The position numbers and the translations under genes are program-made. Under the pieces are notes generated by a model that saw only the letters and a program-made list of their open reading frames with translations, was not told where the DNA came from and did no database searches. From Guillardia theta CCMP2712 (taxonomy: Eukaryota > Cryptophyceae > Pyrenomonadales > Geminigeraceae), in contig NW_005434649.1 in NCBI RefSeq assembly GCF_000315625.1, positions 60,001 through 124,000 of the forward strand: a stretch of DNA of 64,000 nt. The letters are read 5' to 3'. This document shows, piece after piece, positions 36,001 to 46,640 of the stretch; positions within the stretch are counted from its first letter, which is position 1; each line of letters opens with the position of its first letter.

Positions 36001-36373
36001 AGGAGGAGGAGGAGGACAACGAGGAGCAGGAGGACGAGTGCGAGGAGGAGGAAGAGGAGGAGGCTGACTGCTGGAGCAGGTGATGGAGGCGACGCAGAGG
36101 CTGCTGGAGGTGGTGCAGCGTCAGTCAGTGAGGGAGAGCATGGGGAGCTTGAGGCCGCAGGAGCTGCGCGCGGTCGCCGCCATCGTCGTTAGGAAGTTGT
36201 GGGACAAGCGAGCCAAGCTGCTGCTCACCTCGAACAAACTCGCGTCCACCGCCCTCCGACAGTCCCTACAGAGGTATTGGAGGAGGATGGTGGGGCGGGC
36301 AGAAGGGCAAGGTAGAGGGGAGGAGGAGGAGGGTCTGATTTCGAGTTTTGACAGGTTGGAGAGGAGGAGATGA
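33044..36373 (+). CDS. ABC1/UbiB-family atypical kinase gene lacking the catalytic centre
   Basis: Members support quinone/lipid metabolism in plastids and mitochondria. Exons: 33044-34132, 34654-34960, 35248-35360, 35485-35568, 35765-35788, 36080-36273, 36355-36373; phases agree, 609 aa. ATG 33183 (MALPPELQALSG) is an alternative start; the extra N-terminus is basic and presequence-like. A TM-like segment (AFLSVGAVLLLSVAAVAS) precedes the family core. Present: the KxGQ motif region (TFIKIGQSLSIRSDLLSPEY), ASLGQVYRARLKDGREVAVK, and the C-lobe IPPYFAYIARAFGVLEGI. Missing: everything between NELDYRKEGENAEAF and AGGGAANIDVNAVF, which normally holds the His-Pro-Gly-Asn loop and the DFG metal site (roughly 130-150 residues). 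The place is taken by a 521-nt intron of CT microsatellites with no coding room. Either a true pseudokinase or an assembly collapse. The last intron (36274-36354) is a multiple of 3 and also reads open. Confidence 0.78.
34255..34480. repeat. CTC/CTT microsatellite cluster
   Basis: Several (CTC)n arrays (34255-34312, 34366-34480) fill the intron that replaces the catalytic part of the ABC1-family gene. Confidence 0.95.
35111..35216. repeat. (TGTCT)n pentanucleotide array
   Basis: About 21 near-perfect TGTCT units in an intron of the ABC1-family gene, directly before the acceptor of exon 35248-35360. Expected to be length-polymorphic. Confidence 0.97.
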
Positions 36374-36654
36374 AAAGCAACAAGAACCAGTTGATTTTTT
36401 ACATCCTACATGTCAGATTGAAAGATCTTACAGCCTTCGTCCCATGCGCTTTCTCCCCTCCCCTACACGCATCTCTCCCCGCCCCCCCTCCTTTCATGCT
36501 GCTTGAGTTTGTCCCTTGCACGACAACTGCAGCAGCAAACTTCTGCTCGTGATCATATCCGTCACCTGATCCATACGTCAATCCCTCTCTTCCCTCCTCT
36601 CCCTTTTCCCATCCTTTTCTTTCTTATTTCCCTCCTGTCCTATCAATCCCTCTC

Positions 36655-36694
36655 CTGTCCTGCCCTGCCCTGCCCTGCCCTGTCCTGTCCTGTC
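36655..36694. repeat. (CCTGC/CCTGT)n pentanucleotide array
   Basis: Short pentamer array between the convergent ABC1-family gene and the coiled-coil gene, with C/T-rich DNA on both sides. Confidence 0.9.
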
Positions 36695-36829
36695 CTCTCT
36701 TGCCCCCCTCCGTCCCCCCCCCCTCCCACTGAGCTCCTCTTCTCTGTCCTCTCCTACATTACGTAAAATCTTCCCCTGCACTTCCCTCTAATTTCTCTTC
36801 TCCTCCCTCCTCTCTCCTTCCTCGAACTT

Positions 36830-38982
36830 ACTTTGATCGCCCCCGTCGGCTTCCGCAGGCAGCCAGTCATCACCTGCCCGAAGTTCTTCCAAGTGTTGTG
36901 CCGCCCTCCGTCCTGCCACAGCACATGAGGCCAACGAGGAGATGGGGGGGAAGAGGAGAGGTGGAGAGCTGAGAGAGGGGAGGGAAGACGAGAGGAGGGG
37001 AGGGGAGAGGAGAGGAGAAGAGGAGGAGAGGAGGGGAGGGGAGAGGAGAGGAGGAGAGGAGGGAGGAGAGAGGGGAGAGGGGAGGAGAGAGGAGGAGGGG
37101 AGGGGAGAGGAGAGGAGAGGATGCAAGTAATAGTTTTGAATCACCTCAGCTTGGAGCTGCAGACGATGACCGACTCTCCCGAGGGCTTGCAGGAAGACAC
37201 ATCCCTGTTCCTCTCCCTCCCCGTCGACTCTGCGACCGGATCTCAGCGATAGCAGACGCAAACAGGACAGGAGAGTAGTTGAGCTGGTGCAGCACCAGAG
37301 GGGAGGCACGGGGGGAGGCAGGGGAGAGAACAGGGAGGAAGATCAGGTGGAAGAAACAAGTGATAGTAAACGCGAGAGAGGACAGAGAGGTGGAAGGAGG
37401 ACGACGATAAGGAGGAAGAGGTGTTGGTGGTGGTGGAGGAGGAGGGGGAGAGGGAGGGGCAAAGTATGGGAAGCACGTTCACCTGCTCAACGACAGAGAC
37501 CCATCAGGGCTCTGGACGACGTTGGGTCGCTTGGCCTCGTCAAGGCAAAAACAAGAAGGAGGAAGGCATTGCTCGGCCCTCTCCTGTTGAGGGTCACTGC
37601 TGAGGAAAAGCATGTTGACCAGGATGAGAAATGAGGAGGAGAGCTGCAGGAATGTGATAGAGAGTTCAAGGGGGGGGAGGGGCAGGGAGGAGGACGAGGT
37701 GGAGGTGGAAAGGTTTGGAGAAGGAGAGGAAAGGAGGGTGATGAAGGAGGGGAAAGAGAGAGAGGAACGAATGCGGGAAAAGGAGGGGAAAGGTAGAGAC
37801 AAATGCGGGGAAAGGAGGGAGAGGAAGCAGGAAGAGTATTGCTTGAAGACCTCGGGTTTGGGAGGAAGGAGCGACTGCTGCTGGTGCTCCATGACGTACT
37901 GCTGCTGCATCCTCTTGTACTCCTCCTCACTCTTCTCACTCTGCTGCGCACGGCGACCTTGCGCCATGTCGTCCTGAGGTGAAATCAGCTGGGGGAGAGG
38001 GAGAGGAAGAGGAAGAGGGAGAGGGAGAGGGGAAGGGAGACGGAGAGGGAGGGGGAGAGGGAGAGGGAGGGGGAAGGAGCGGGAGCGGGAGCGGGAGACG
38101 AAGGAAGGATGAATAAGGGAAGTGAAAGTTCAGGAAGGAAGACGAGGCAGGGAAGGGAGCATCAATGCTGCAGCACACTCAAGGTTTTGAACCAACGACT
38201 CACCCCGCTCTGTCCCTCCTGCGCTCCCTCATCGCTCAGCTTCCCGTTCCTCTCCTTGCTGCTTCCCGATGGGACGTACAGGACTGGAGCTGTTGACATG
38301 CCGCGGCTGGAGAGAACTTCAACCTCCTTCTCAAGGCTCTTGACAGCCTTGCTCAGCAGCTGAATCTGCTACAGGGTGAGAGAAGCGGGAGGACATGTGA
38401 AGAAGATCAGGAAACCTTCTTGTCTTCTCCTTCTTTCACGTCGACCAGCTCCTTCTGCAAATCGAGGAGGTAGTTGTCGCTCTGTGGGGAGCCTGCAGAC
38501 TTTGATCGCGCCATGTGGTCGACATGATCTTGCAGGGCTGAAATCACATGCTGTACGCCTGACTCGTCCTGGGGAACGTCAAAGGACAGCAAGTTTACAG
38601 CATGACTGGGCGTACATCTTTCTGTGCAGTAGACTGTTTCGATTGCATTCCTTGCCCTGTCATGTAGATCTCAGAGAAGATTTTGAGGACCTTGATGAGC
38701 ATACTTGTCTTCTTCGATGGATGAGACGTATCGAAAGCGGCTCTATCCTCGGCAAAGCGGGCTAGAATGTTCTGAGGTATGGTATTTCTGTTCGATCGAT
38801 TGGAAGTCTCCTTGTCATGAACCTCCTTCTTTGCTCCGAATATGTCAGAGGAGATATCTTCATCGTCGTATACAGCCTAGAACATTGCGGAAAGAGTTAC
38901 AAGTGACCGCAAGATGATGAGAATCGCTCACTGTCTTCGCATCTATCCCGTAGCCAACAGGCCTGAAAGCGCTGAAGCACAT
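36830..38982 (-). CDS. Coiled-coil protein of unknown function (3' end unresolved)
   Basis: Not recognised. Exons with agreeing phases: 38932-38982 (MCFSAFRPVGYGIDAKT), 38616-38876 (AVYDDEDISSDIFGAKK...), 38417-38568 by one-base tolerance (DESGVQHVISALQDHVDHMA...), 38204-38368 (QIQLLSKAVKSLEKEVEVLS...), 37851-37973 (DDMAQGRRAQQSEKSEEEYK...). A following exon near 37490-37660 reads LSSDPQQERAEQCLPPSCFC, and further 3' pieces near 37150-37260 and 36840-36930 are probable but their frame is uncertain. The protein is acidic, then rich in heptad-like leucines and Gln/Glu, as in structural or trafficking coiled coils. The start follows a GC-rich upstream island. Introns carry GA-rich tracts on the plus strand. 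Confidence 0.55.
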
Positions 38983-40392
38983 CGTCACATAGGAGGACTA
39001 GGCATCCGGTTCAGACCTCATCATCAGAACGTCCGCCTTGCTGCCATGTCCGCCTCCAGTTTCTCTTCTCATCACAGCTACAACCATCATCACCACCGTC
39101 AACCCGCCGGAGAGCATGGCCGCGCCTTGCCGCCATCCTGCTAAATCCGGCATGAATGAAGTCCAAGCGGCACCGGTGTAGATGGGAGTCCAATTCTAGG
39201 CCGCGCCGGGCCCCCTGCCGGGCCCCAGGCCGGGCCCGGCGGGCGCCGGCGCGGCCGGCACCCGGGTCCAGGGCCCGGCGGGCAGCGGCGGCGGCGCCTG
39301 GCAGGCTGGAAGTAATGGTAACGCCGGGTTTCCGAGCCAGAATCATGGCAAGTAAACCATGTTTTTTAGTCATCAGGAAGTTCAACTAGTACGTTCAAAC
39401 GAGTTCGGACCGCTGCTGCCGATCTCGCGTCACAGTGTCACCGGGTTACAAGCCAACGGTTCACGGCACGGTTCCGGGCCGCGCCCGGCGAGTCCCCCCG
39501 GGCCCGGGCGGTCACCGGTGGCCGGGCCCGGGCTCGGGGCGGCCTGAACAGTGACGGCCCGCCGGTCAGGGTGAGTCGGACTCCGGGAGGCTCGGAGCCT
39601 GGCGGCGGCCGCCGGGCCGCGGGCCGGGCGGGGGCCGCCGGTTTACTGGAACTCTTTAGTTGTACCAGAACGATGCGACCCCTCTCCCCACCCCTAACCC
39701 CTCACCCCTTGCGACAAGTACCCCCCCTCACACACCCTACCCCGCTGATTGTGCTGCTGTACCCCTATGTGCATGTTTCAGGTACCGAGCCTTCAAGGGC
39801 CGCCAGGGGGTTAACACCTTACCTCATATCTTCTGTACCCCGTTGCCCACCCTACCCTAAGACCCCCCACCCCCCCTGATTGACTTATGTCATCATGGCG
39901 GAGGAGTAAACCATTGCGAAGACAAGGGGCGAAACAAGTCAAGAAGGGAGAGGAAGCAGGAGCAGGCAGAGCCAAGGAGGACAGACTTGGAGGGAGAGGA
40001 CAGGAGGAGGAGGAGGACGAGAATGCGTGCGGCTCGTTTGAAGTTCTCAGAGGAAGAAGGGCAGGGAGCAGAAGGGAAGGGAGGTACGTAACGAGTCAGG
40101 TTGAAACATCAGGCGATGATTGTCAACCGACATGTAACAGAGAGAGGACATGTATCAAAGAAAAGCTCGAGCGACAAAGTTATGAGCACGAAGTTTACGT
40201 GATCCTCTATTTCGTGTGTATGCTTTGTCTTTCGGCTGAAATCTTTTCCATCAGGTTAGAAACCAGGCAGCACACAAATAATATCCACAAAGAAAACGGA
40301 GCGGGGAGAGCTCAGTTTCATCTTGGGTAGATATCTTCCGATTCAATCTAAAACCTCTTGAAGCGCAGCAAGCCTGAGACGTCATCCCGGCC
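38983..40392. other. Divergent intergenic region with GC-rich island
   Basis: 39195-39640 is an island of GGGCCCGG/CCGGGCC words with a less GC-rich core around 39310-39450. 39670-39880 is C-rich with repeated CACCCTACCC and GTACCCC words, the complement of the G-rich spacer family. A reading frame at 39887-40330 is open but purine-rich and without family resemblance; it may be 5' untranslated sequence of the CRAL-TRIO gene. Confidence 0.45.
39195..39640. promoter_or_regulatory. GC-rich island upstream of coiled-coil gene
   Basis: The longest of three GC islands in the window, beginning about 210 bp upstream of the gene that starts at 38982. Several perfect CCGGGCCCGG-type palindromes are visible. 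Function inferred from position only; a mobile GC-rich insertion is an alternative. Confidence 0.35.
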
Positions 40393-41718
40393 ATGACGGA
40401 CGTGAGCCCACAATGCTTGCAGATCGAGGGATTGCAGTCAACAGATGACGAGGAGAGTTTTGATACTGTCGAGATACAGAGAGCCAAGAGCGCAGACACT
40501 GATGAAGGCTCTTTCTACAGTGACAACAAGTTCGTTGAAGTTGAGGCTCTTGTTCCGTTCCCGCATCCTCCTCAGCCAGAGGGGTCCATCGAGAGTGTCT
40601 TGGCAGCTTTGAAAGCGCATGGAATAAGTCCTGACTTGTCCTCGTGGTGTGACAGAGCATGCGTCATCAGGTTTGCTCTCTCCACGTCCTGCCAGCTCTG
40701 ATCCGTCCTCCATAGGTTCCTGCGCGCCGAGAACGGCAACGTGGCTAAGGTGGTGAAGAGGATGCTAGTGACGATGGAGTGGAGGAACAAGACCCATCCT
40801 GAGAACGTGGTGTGCCAAGCTTGCATCAAGAACCACCGAGCTCATGACCTCCGTCTCATCGACAGCGACCGCTACGGCAGACCCGTGCGAGCTCCATCAG
40901 CAACTTTTGACCCTCGTTGTGACGAGTGAGCACAGGTCCTGTACAACTGCTTTCGTTGCTGCGACGCAAGGGAGCCGACCGTCCTTCTTGCTCACTTCAC
41001 CCAAGAGATCGAGCGAGCCATCGCTGTCATGCAAGCGCCCGTGGAGACCATTGTGTGGATCTGCGACTTCGAGGGGTTCGGCATGCGGGATGCGATGGAC
41101 CCGAGGTTCTCAGTCTCTCTGATCAACATGTTTCAGGTCCTCCCAGTCCTGTCTTGCTCGTGTCGCTGACTTGAGCTCCTTCAGACCCACTATCCCGAGC
41201 GACTCGGAGCGATCGTCTGCCTCGATGCCCCTCGTTTGTTTTCTGGCTTGTGGTCACTAGCGAAGCGTCTCCTGTCCCCCTCCACTCAACGGAAGATTTA
41301 CTTTGCAAGGTTACTTGACATTATCCGTGTGACGTGTTGACATCTTGTGGTTCAGGGGGATGACAGCAAGAGAGCAAGTCGCTAACGCCTTGTTTCATCC
41401 CTCCACCGCCTCATGGCTCATCGCTCACATGAAGGACAACAGGGTCAAGTCAAAGGTCAGTCTGCTGCTCTCTTCGCCTCGTTTATCCCTCACGCCCATT
41501 GCTGCCGTGTACAATTGTCGTTTCCTCTAACCTCATCCCAACTCCGACTCGACTATTTCTAATCTCTCTCTTCTCTCTCTCCCCTCCTATCTCCCATCCT
41601 ATCTCTCTCTTTCCTCCTCCTCCTCCTCCTCTCTCGCTCTCTACTGCAGGTCAAGGCTGCATGGAAGCTGCCGCATAGCATGCCTCCTCCGCATAAGCAC
41701 GCCAGTCAGACCAATTGA
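40393..41718 (+). CDS. CRAL-TRIO (Sec14-like) lipid-binding protein
   Basis: Sec14-type protein that would bind and exchange phosphatidylinositol or another hydrophobic ligand. Exons 40393-40670, 40716-40884, 40936-41136, 41185-41309, 41356-41455, 41650-41718; 942 nt, 313 aa, phases agree throughout. Residues 1-60 are acidic and disordered. The CRAL-TRIO-N helix bundle includes CVIRFLRAENGNVAKVVKRM, and the lipid-binding domain shows DSDRYGRPVLYNC, TIVWICDFEGFG, INMFQTHYPERLGAIVCLDA and PRLFSGLWSLAKRLL, all diagnostic. The first four introns are only 45-51 nt. ATG 40393 is chosen because it opens the frame and has a purine context downstream of an upstream stop. The C-terminus is short and basic. 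No partner domain (GOLD, spectrin) is seen. Confidence 0.88.
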
Positions 41719-41734
41719 ATGTGGAGGTTGAGGG

Positions 41735-41845
41735 GGGTGGGGTACATACATCAGGGTAGGGTACTTCAGGCAATTAATTCCAGGCAATAAGAGGGTAGCT
41801 ATCGAAGTAAATGCACCACTGTCGGGGGTAGGGGATGAATCAGAC
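41735..41845. promoter_or_regulatory. G-rich spacer motifs before 2OG oxygenase gene
   Basis: GGGTGGGGTAC at 41735-41745 and GGTAGGGTAC at 41755-41764 in the 150-bp spacer between two plus-strand genes. The same 11-mer and 10-mer recur exactly at 57196-57206 and 57104-57113. Possible promoter element or G-quadruplex former (inference). Confidence 0.4.
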
Positions 41846-41871
41846 GGGTGGGGTGGTCACACGTGCTGAAC

Positions 41872-43125
41872 ATGGAGGAGGCGCTGGCGTTGAGGGGGGA
41901 GGGGAGGATGGAGGAGGCGGAGAAGGCGTTGAGAGCGCTGATGAGGAAGAAGCAGTTCCTCGAGCCAGCCAAGTACGAGCTCAGCATGCTCCTTCACGCT
42001 CAGGGGAAGCATGAGGAGGCGGACGAGCTCGCTACGGAGCTGGGGTTCCTCTACCGGCTCAATGACCATGTCTTCGAGGGGGGGAGGAGCGTAAGCAGAA
42101 GAGGAGAGGCAGAGGGAAGAGCGCTGATCTACGACGATGCTGTTTCAGAAGAGATGCTGAAGAGCTTGCAGGAGGTGTTCAGCGATGACAGCGACTTCTG
42201 GTCGAAGCACGAGTACCCCACTGATTTCTTTTTTAGCTATAACGCTCCTCTTGCGGAGCCTCAACTCAGCTCGGGCAAGAGGAGACGAAACTCTGCGTCA
42301 GATGCGCCCGGAGGAGCTCTGATCCAGGCGCTGGCGCGGCGCTTCATCCGACTGGCACGACCGCTCATGGAAGGGAAGGTGGCGGCGAGCGTGGAATGGT
42401 GGGCTCACTCCAGGGAGAGCTGCTGCGCTGGACATCAGTTGCACTTTGACTTGGATGAGATCAGAGTGAGAGAGGGAGAAGGATTCCCTCACCCGCTCGT
42501 CTCTTGCGTCCTCTACCTCCATGATGGCGGCAGCCCCACACTCGTGACGGATAGCAGCATCGACAGTCCTGAGGACGAGGACGAGGACAAGGCCTCGAGC
42601 ACGAAGGGCTTCCTGTGCAGACCGAAGAGAGGACGCGTGCTGTTGTTCGATGGCGGCTTGCTACATGGTGTGTGCCCGACGTTCTTTGACGGCGCTGAGG
42701 GGACGATGGGGAAGAAGAGCACGCCTAGGACAACAATCATGCTGGGGCTGTGGGAGGAGGGGGTGAGGACGACGAGAGCAAGGGCGAAGACCAGCTTCAT
42801 GGGCCCCAACATGAGTGAAGTGAGCAAGACGTGCCGAGGAAAGTGGAGCGAGATGTGCTCAGGGGAGCCTCAGCAGGATGAGGAAAGGAAGGCTGAGCCA
42901 GTGAAGGATTTCATTCCCGTTGGTGCCCTTTGGAAGGAGGTGGGGAAGGGAAAGAGGAAGGGAAAGGGGAAGGGAGGAGGAGCAGACTTCGAGGATCTTG
43001 GCAAGTTCATGCTCAAAGGTCATCCCAAGGAGGTACGAGGACTCTGCACGGGGAAGCCGAAGGATGTACCTGGTGCTGTCACCATCATCACGAGAGAAGA
43101 GCTTGAGAAGTTGATGAAGAAGTGA
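41872..43125 (+). CDS. 2-oxoglutarate/Fe(II)-dependent oxygenase, prolyl-hydroxylase-like
   Basis: Single exon, 417 aa from ATG 41872 (MEEALALRGEG). The frame is open a little upstream but without an ATG. Residues 1-60 form TPR-like helices (RMEEAEKALRALMRKKQF, LSMLLHAQGKHEEADELATE). The catalytic double-stranded beta-helix has the iron ligands in HQLHFDLDE (H-x-D) and GGLLHGVCPTFF (distal His); the Arg in RTTIMLGLW is a candidate 2-oxoglutarate contact. Substrate cannot be told; prolyl 4-hydroxylases and protein hydroxylases are closest in layout. The C-terminal quarter is Lys/Gly-rich (GKGKRKGKGKGGG) and ends in a helix. No signal peptide, so probably nuclear or cytosolic. Confidence 0.8.
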   Translation: MEEALALRGEGRMEEAEKALRALMRKKQFLEPAKYELSMLLHAQGKHEEADELATELGFLYRLNDHVFEGGRSVSRRGEAEGRALIYDDAVSEEMLKSLQEVFSDDSDFWSKHEYPTDFFFSYNAPLAEPQLSSGKRRRNSASDAPGGALIQALARRFIRLARPLMEGKVAASVEWWAHSRESCCAGHQLHFDLDEIRVREGEGFPHPLVSCVLYLHDGGSPTLVTDSSIDSPEDEDEDKASSTKGFLCRPKRGRVLLFDGGLLHGVCPTFFDGAEGTMGKKSTPRTTIMLGLWEEGVRTTRARAKTSFMGPNMSEVSKTCRGKWSEMCSGEPQQDEERKAEPVKDFIPVGALWKEVGKGKRKGKGKGGGADFEDLGKFMLKGHPKEVRGLCTGKPKDVPGAVTIITREELEKLMKK

Positions 43126-43236
43126 AGAAAAACAGCAGGGCCGTTTGCTTCCTCCTCGTTATCTCCCATTCCCCTGTCATCCTACTCCCTCTCCATGTCT
43201 GCAACTCCGTCCCCATCCATAAAGTACATCTCAGTC

Positions 43237-45463
43237 CTACTCTGCCTTCTCTCCTTCCTTCGCTTCCTCCGTCCCTCCGTGACCAGTCGCTTGCCCGCCT
43301 CCTCCAGCCGCAGCCCCGACATGTCCAGAGTCGAATCCCCCATCCGTTCCCATCGCCACCGCCATGGTCGGCACGTTCTGCTGCGGCGCCTGCATCATCG
43401 CTTGCATGTAGTACTGAGGATCGTAGCCCTCGTAGCCCGCGACCTGCTGGCACGAGACATGAGAAAGTGTGAAGAAGAAGAGGATGGGAAGTGAAGGAGG
43501 AGGAGGAAGAGGAGGCAAGGGAATAGAAATAGGACTAAGAGGGCCGCAGCATCTCACCATGCCCATGTTGCCGTAGAAGAATTGTTGAGCTGAGCTAGGC
43601 ATCATTCCTGTGTAGATCGGCTGCCCGTACGCCATGTTCTGCTGCAATCAGCGTAAGAACAGAAGCCAGCGCTCACTTCCTCCCCTCCCCTCCTTCTCCC
43701 ATACCTGTGCCAGTTGCCGCATGAAGTTCGCGTTGTTGGACATGGCTCCCGACATCTGCGACTGCGCGTAGTTGTATCCATCACCTGCTGTAAGCCTGAG
43801 ACTTCCAGCCCCACCAGACCCTCCTCCGCTGACTTGTCCCTCCCTCCCTCCCCGGCCTTCTGCCACTACACACCACTCATCATGTTGTCGACGTGCTCTT
43901 TCCGAGGACCCTTGTTGGTCTTCCCTGGGTTGTTTCCTCGTCGATGGCTGCTCGTCTCTCCTTCCCCATTGGGGTTTCGGCCCCCCTTCTGCTGTACATT
44001 GCCGTTTCCCGCCGGCTTGATTGCAATGAGGAAATGGTAGAGGAGGAGGAGGAAAAGCGAGAGGAGGAGGAGTCAAACACTACAACCGTTGGAGCAAACG
44101 GAGCATTACCTGCGCATTGGACGTGTTGAGAACGCCTTTCATGCTCGTCAGCTCGTTCTTGGCCGCCTGCGTGCAAGCATGAGGGCAGCCACGTCATCCG
44201 ATGAGAAGTTCAACCATGAGCTCGCGGTTCAGCTGCTCCATCTGCGCCTCGAAGTGCATCTTCATGTTTTCCATCTGACGCCTCGCACGTCACTCCTCTC
44301 CTCACGTGCTCAACAAAGCAGGAGGGAGGAAGTGAGGGAGGAGGTTGAGGGAGGGAGAGCAAGGAAGACAAGCAAGCAAGAATGCCGTAGCAAGAGGCAA
44401 GCAACCTGCTCGTAGACATCCTTCAAATTGTCATGTGCGTTTCCTCCATCCGCTTGCGCTCCAGCGACGGTCAGCGCAAGGCCGAAGCCGCCTGATCTTT
44501 CCTTGGCATTGGGTTTCTGCTTGCCCGCTCCTACAGAAAAGGAGAAGGACCATGAGGGCTGGATGAACCCTGGAAGGCAGCTCGTCCCACCTGGTCTCGC
44601 CGCTGAATCTTCCTCAATGCTGGGCATCTCCTCAGCGGCTGTCGAGCGTCAGGAACAGGCACGAGTTGGCAGCTTCCGTCTCACCCTTCCTCCTGCTCGA
44701 CAGGGATCTCAACATCAGGCATCTGTGACCCCACGAGTTGACCCCGATGGTCTCCAGCGCCTCCATGTTCAGCTCACTGAGTAGGTCCGACGAGACCTGG
44801 GGCAGGCAAACTCAACGTACTGGCGGCGATGAGGATTGCAGCGATCCAACATGGTGCGATGCGAACAGACCGATGTACTGCTGAAGGCCCATCTCAGTCA
44901 GCCATGCGCAGACCGACGGGTCACAAGCTGCAGGGAGCTCGTCAGGAGCAGCCACACCAAACTCATCATCACCTGGCAGCGAATCCAATTTCTTGCCCTG
45001 CACGTCGTCTTCTACGGAGTTCTCAACGGGAGATCTAGCACTGGAAGCAATCAGAGGTGGCACAGACAAGTTTCAAGCTCCTCTCGCAAGCAAACTACCT
45101 TCTCTTCGAGCTCTCCTTGGACGCTCGGGGCTTCCCCCCCGCATCATCCTTGCCAGGCAGCGCCTCACTCTCGTGCAAGTACTCGGGATCCCCTTCCCGC
45201 AGCCGTCGAGACGGCTTCACGGTCCCTGCCTGTGATGAAGAATCGTTGTTCCCGTGCGATCTGTGTCTTTCCTCACTCTCATCATCGTTCGATCCCTGAT
45301 CTGCCTTCAATCTCCCCGTGCCATCAGTGCTGTCTCTCCCTTTGCTACTCGAATGTCCTGGCCTGGAGCGCTGCTTCCCTGTGCTCGTTGGACGGCTTTG
45401 CTGGCTTGCTCCATCCTGAGGAGAAGGTGGATGGTTTGAAGCTACAGCTTGATTGGATGACAT
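43237..45463 (-). CDS. SAM-domain protein with prion-like Q/M/Y-rich tail
   Basis: ATG at 45463 (MSSNQAVASNHPPSPQDG) opens a long Ser/Gly/Arg-rich disordered region. The SAM domain spans an intron: VCAWLTEMGLQQYIGLFASH near 44880-44940, then SDLLSELNMEALETIGVN and GHRCLMLRSLSSR near 44680-44790. Downstream pieces: DNLKDVYEQ (44415), MHFEAQMEQLNRELM (44230-44275), AAKNELTSMKGVLNTSNAQ (44110-44165), a basic KGGRNPNGEGETSSHRRG segment (43920-44000), YNYAQSQMSGAMSNNANF (43710-43780), QPIYTGMMPSSAQQFFYGN (43565-43640) and YEGYDPQYYMQAMMQAPQQN (43370-43440). The tail composition is that of phase-separating RNA-binding proteins, and SAM domains of the Smaug/Vts1 type bind RNA; that link is inference. 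Exon edges are approximate in the 3' half. Confidence 0.68.
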
Positions 45464-45705
45464 GATTTACACCGGATCAACGAAGCATCACAGCCTGCAA
45501 GCCAGGATTAGCTAACACCAGTGTTTTCCCTTATTTTCCTTGGTCTGAATACTTCTTCTCCTTCTTCGAGATGATTTAGAGGAAAAAACTCACAATGTAT
45601 GAGCTAAAATTCTCCTCCTGCTCATTTCGTGATAGTCTTGTACGTTCCTATTTCTCCCTGCCCTCTCAATTTCCCTATATGTCCTCTTCGCATGATCATG
45701 GGCTT

Positions 45706-45749
45706 CCCTGCTACCCTGCTACCCTGCTACCCTGCTACCCTGCTACCCT
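45706..45749. repeat. (CCCTGCTA)5 octamer repeat
   Basis: Five perfect copies of an 8-bp unit. It resembles a degenerate telomere-like motif but is short and internal. Confidence 0.95.
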
Positions 45750-46549
45750 CCTTCTGGAATTCATCGTATATTTCCTTAATAATCCCCTCCACTCATGATA
45801 TTATTCCTTTCCTCCATCTTCTGCATTTCCTGGTTCGCTCCCGCTCTCGTTCTCTCCGTCGATTACGCTTCCTTCAGTTCATGCTCAATTCTTGCCGTGA
45901 TCTTCTACCTCCTGAGCCTTAAATCCTCTGCCACTCTTGCTCCTTCTCATCCTCATCTTGACGTAAACATATTTCCAATCCTGCACATTCTTCATCTCGT
46001 CTTGCTCGTGCTCTCACTTCTCCCCCCCCCGCCATTGCCTCACAAGCATGGATTTCCGGTCATTCCAGTTGCTGGTATACTACCCTACCCTCGAAAATCA
46101 TCCCTTGATACCCAACCCCCTGACAACAATTCACCCCTGTACACCATACCCAAAAATCTCAAAATTCGGAAGCAGCACAGCGAAGCATATGCATTTTATC
46201 TTAGTATCTCAAAAGTAACTTTTATTACCCTTGGCTTCCCAAACCTGTGTGACCCACCCCCGCTCCTCGAAGGCAATTGATGATGACCCCTAGTCTAGTG
46301 TCAATTTCCTCCCACCCCCGGTGATTATGTACCACACGATGTACCGCCTCAGGTGCATGCAGGGGGGTGGTCTGAGAAGGTACCTACGATGGCATTGGAT
46401 TCGGAAGGGGTGGAGGCTGGTCATGAAGGGGGTACATTCAAGTCCCTACGTCTGTCAGCTATTCCTGACTCTTCATTTCGAAAGGTCAATCGTTGCGAAT
46501 TGAAGAGTCAAACGTTGTGATAAATAAACGTTTGGCTAATTACGTTCTA

Positions 46550-46640
46550 TTCCCAAACTTCCCCCAAACTTTCAAACTTCACCAAAACACTCGAACCTTC
46601 AAACATTCAAAACTTTCAAACTTCCAAACTTTCAAACTTG
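46550..46640. repeat. Degenerate CAAACTT repeat
   Basis: AAACTTTCAAACTTC-like words recur seven or eight times with variable spacing in A/C-rich DNA upstream of the EF-hand gene. Confidence 0.7.

Noticed and set aside
39156-39389. Arg/Ala/Pro-rich frames in the GC island
   Set aside because: Composition artefact; open in several frames with no conserved motif.
39195-39640. Ribosomal RNA fragment
   Set aside because: GC-rich like some rDNA spacers, but no conserved rRNA core sequence was recognised.
45706-45749. Interstitial telomere
   Set aside because: The 8-bp unit CCCTGCTA does not match common telomere units and only five copies occur.
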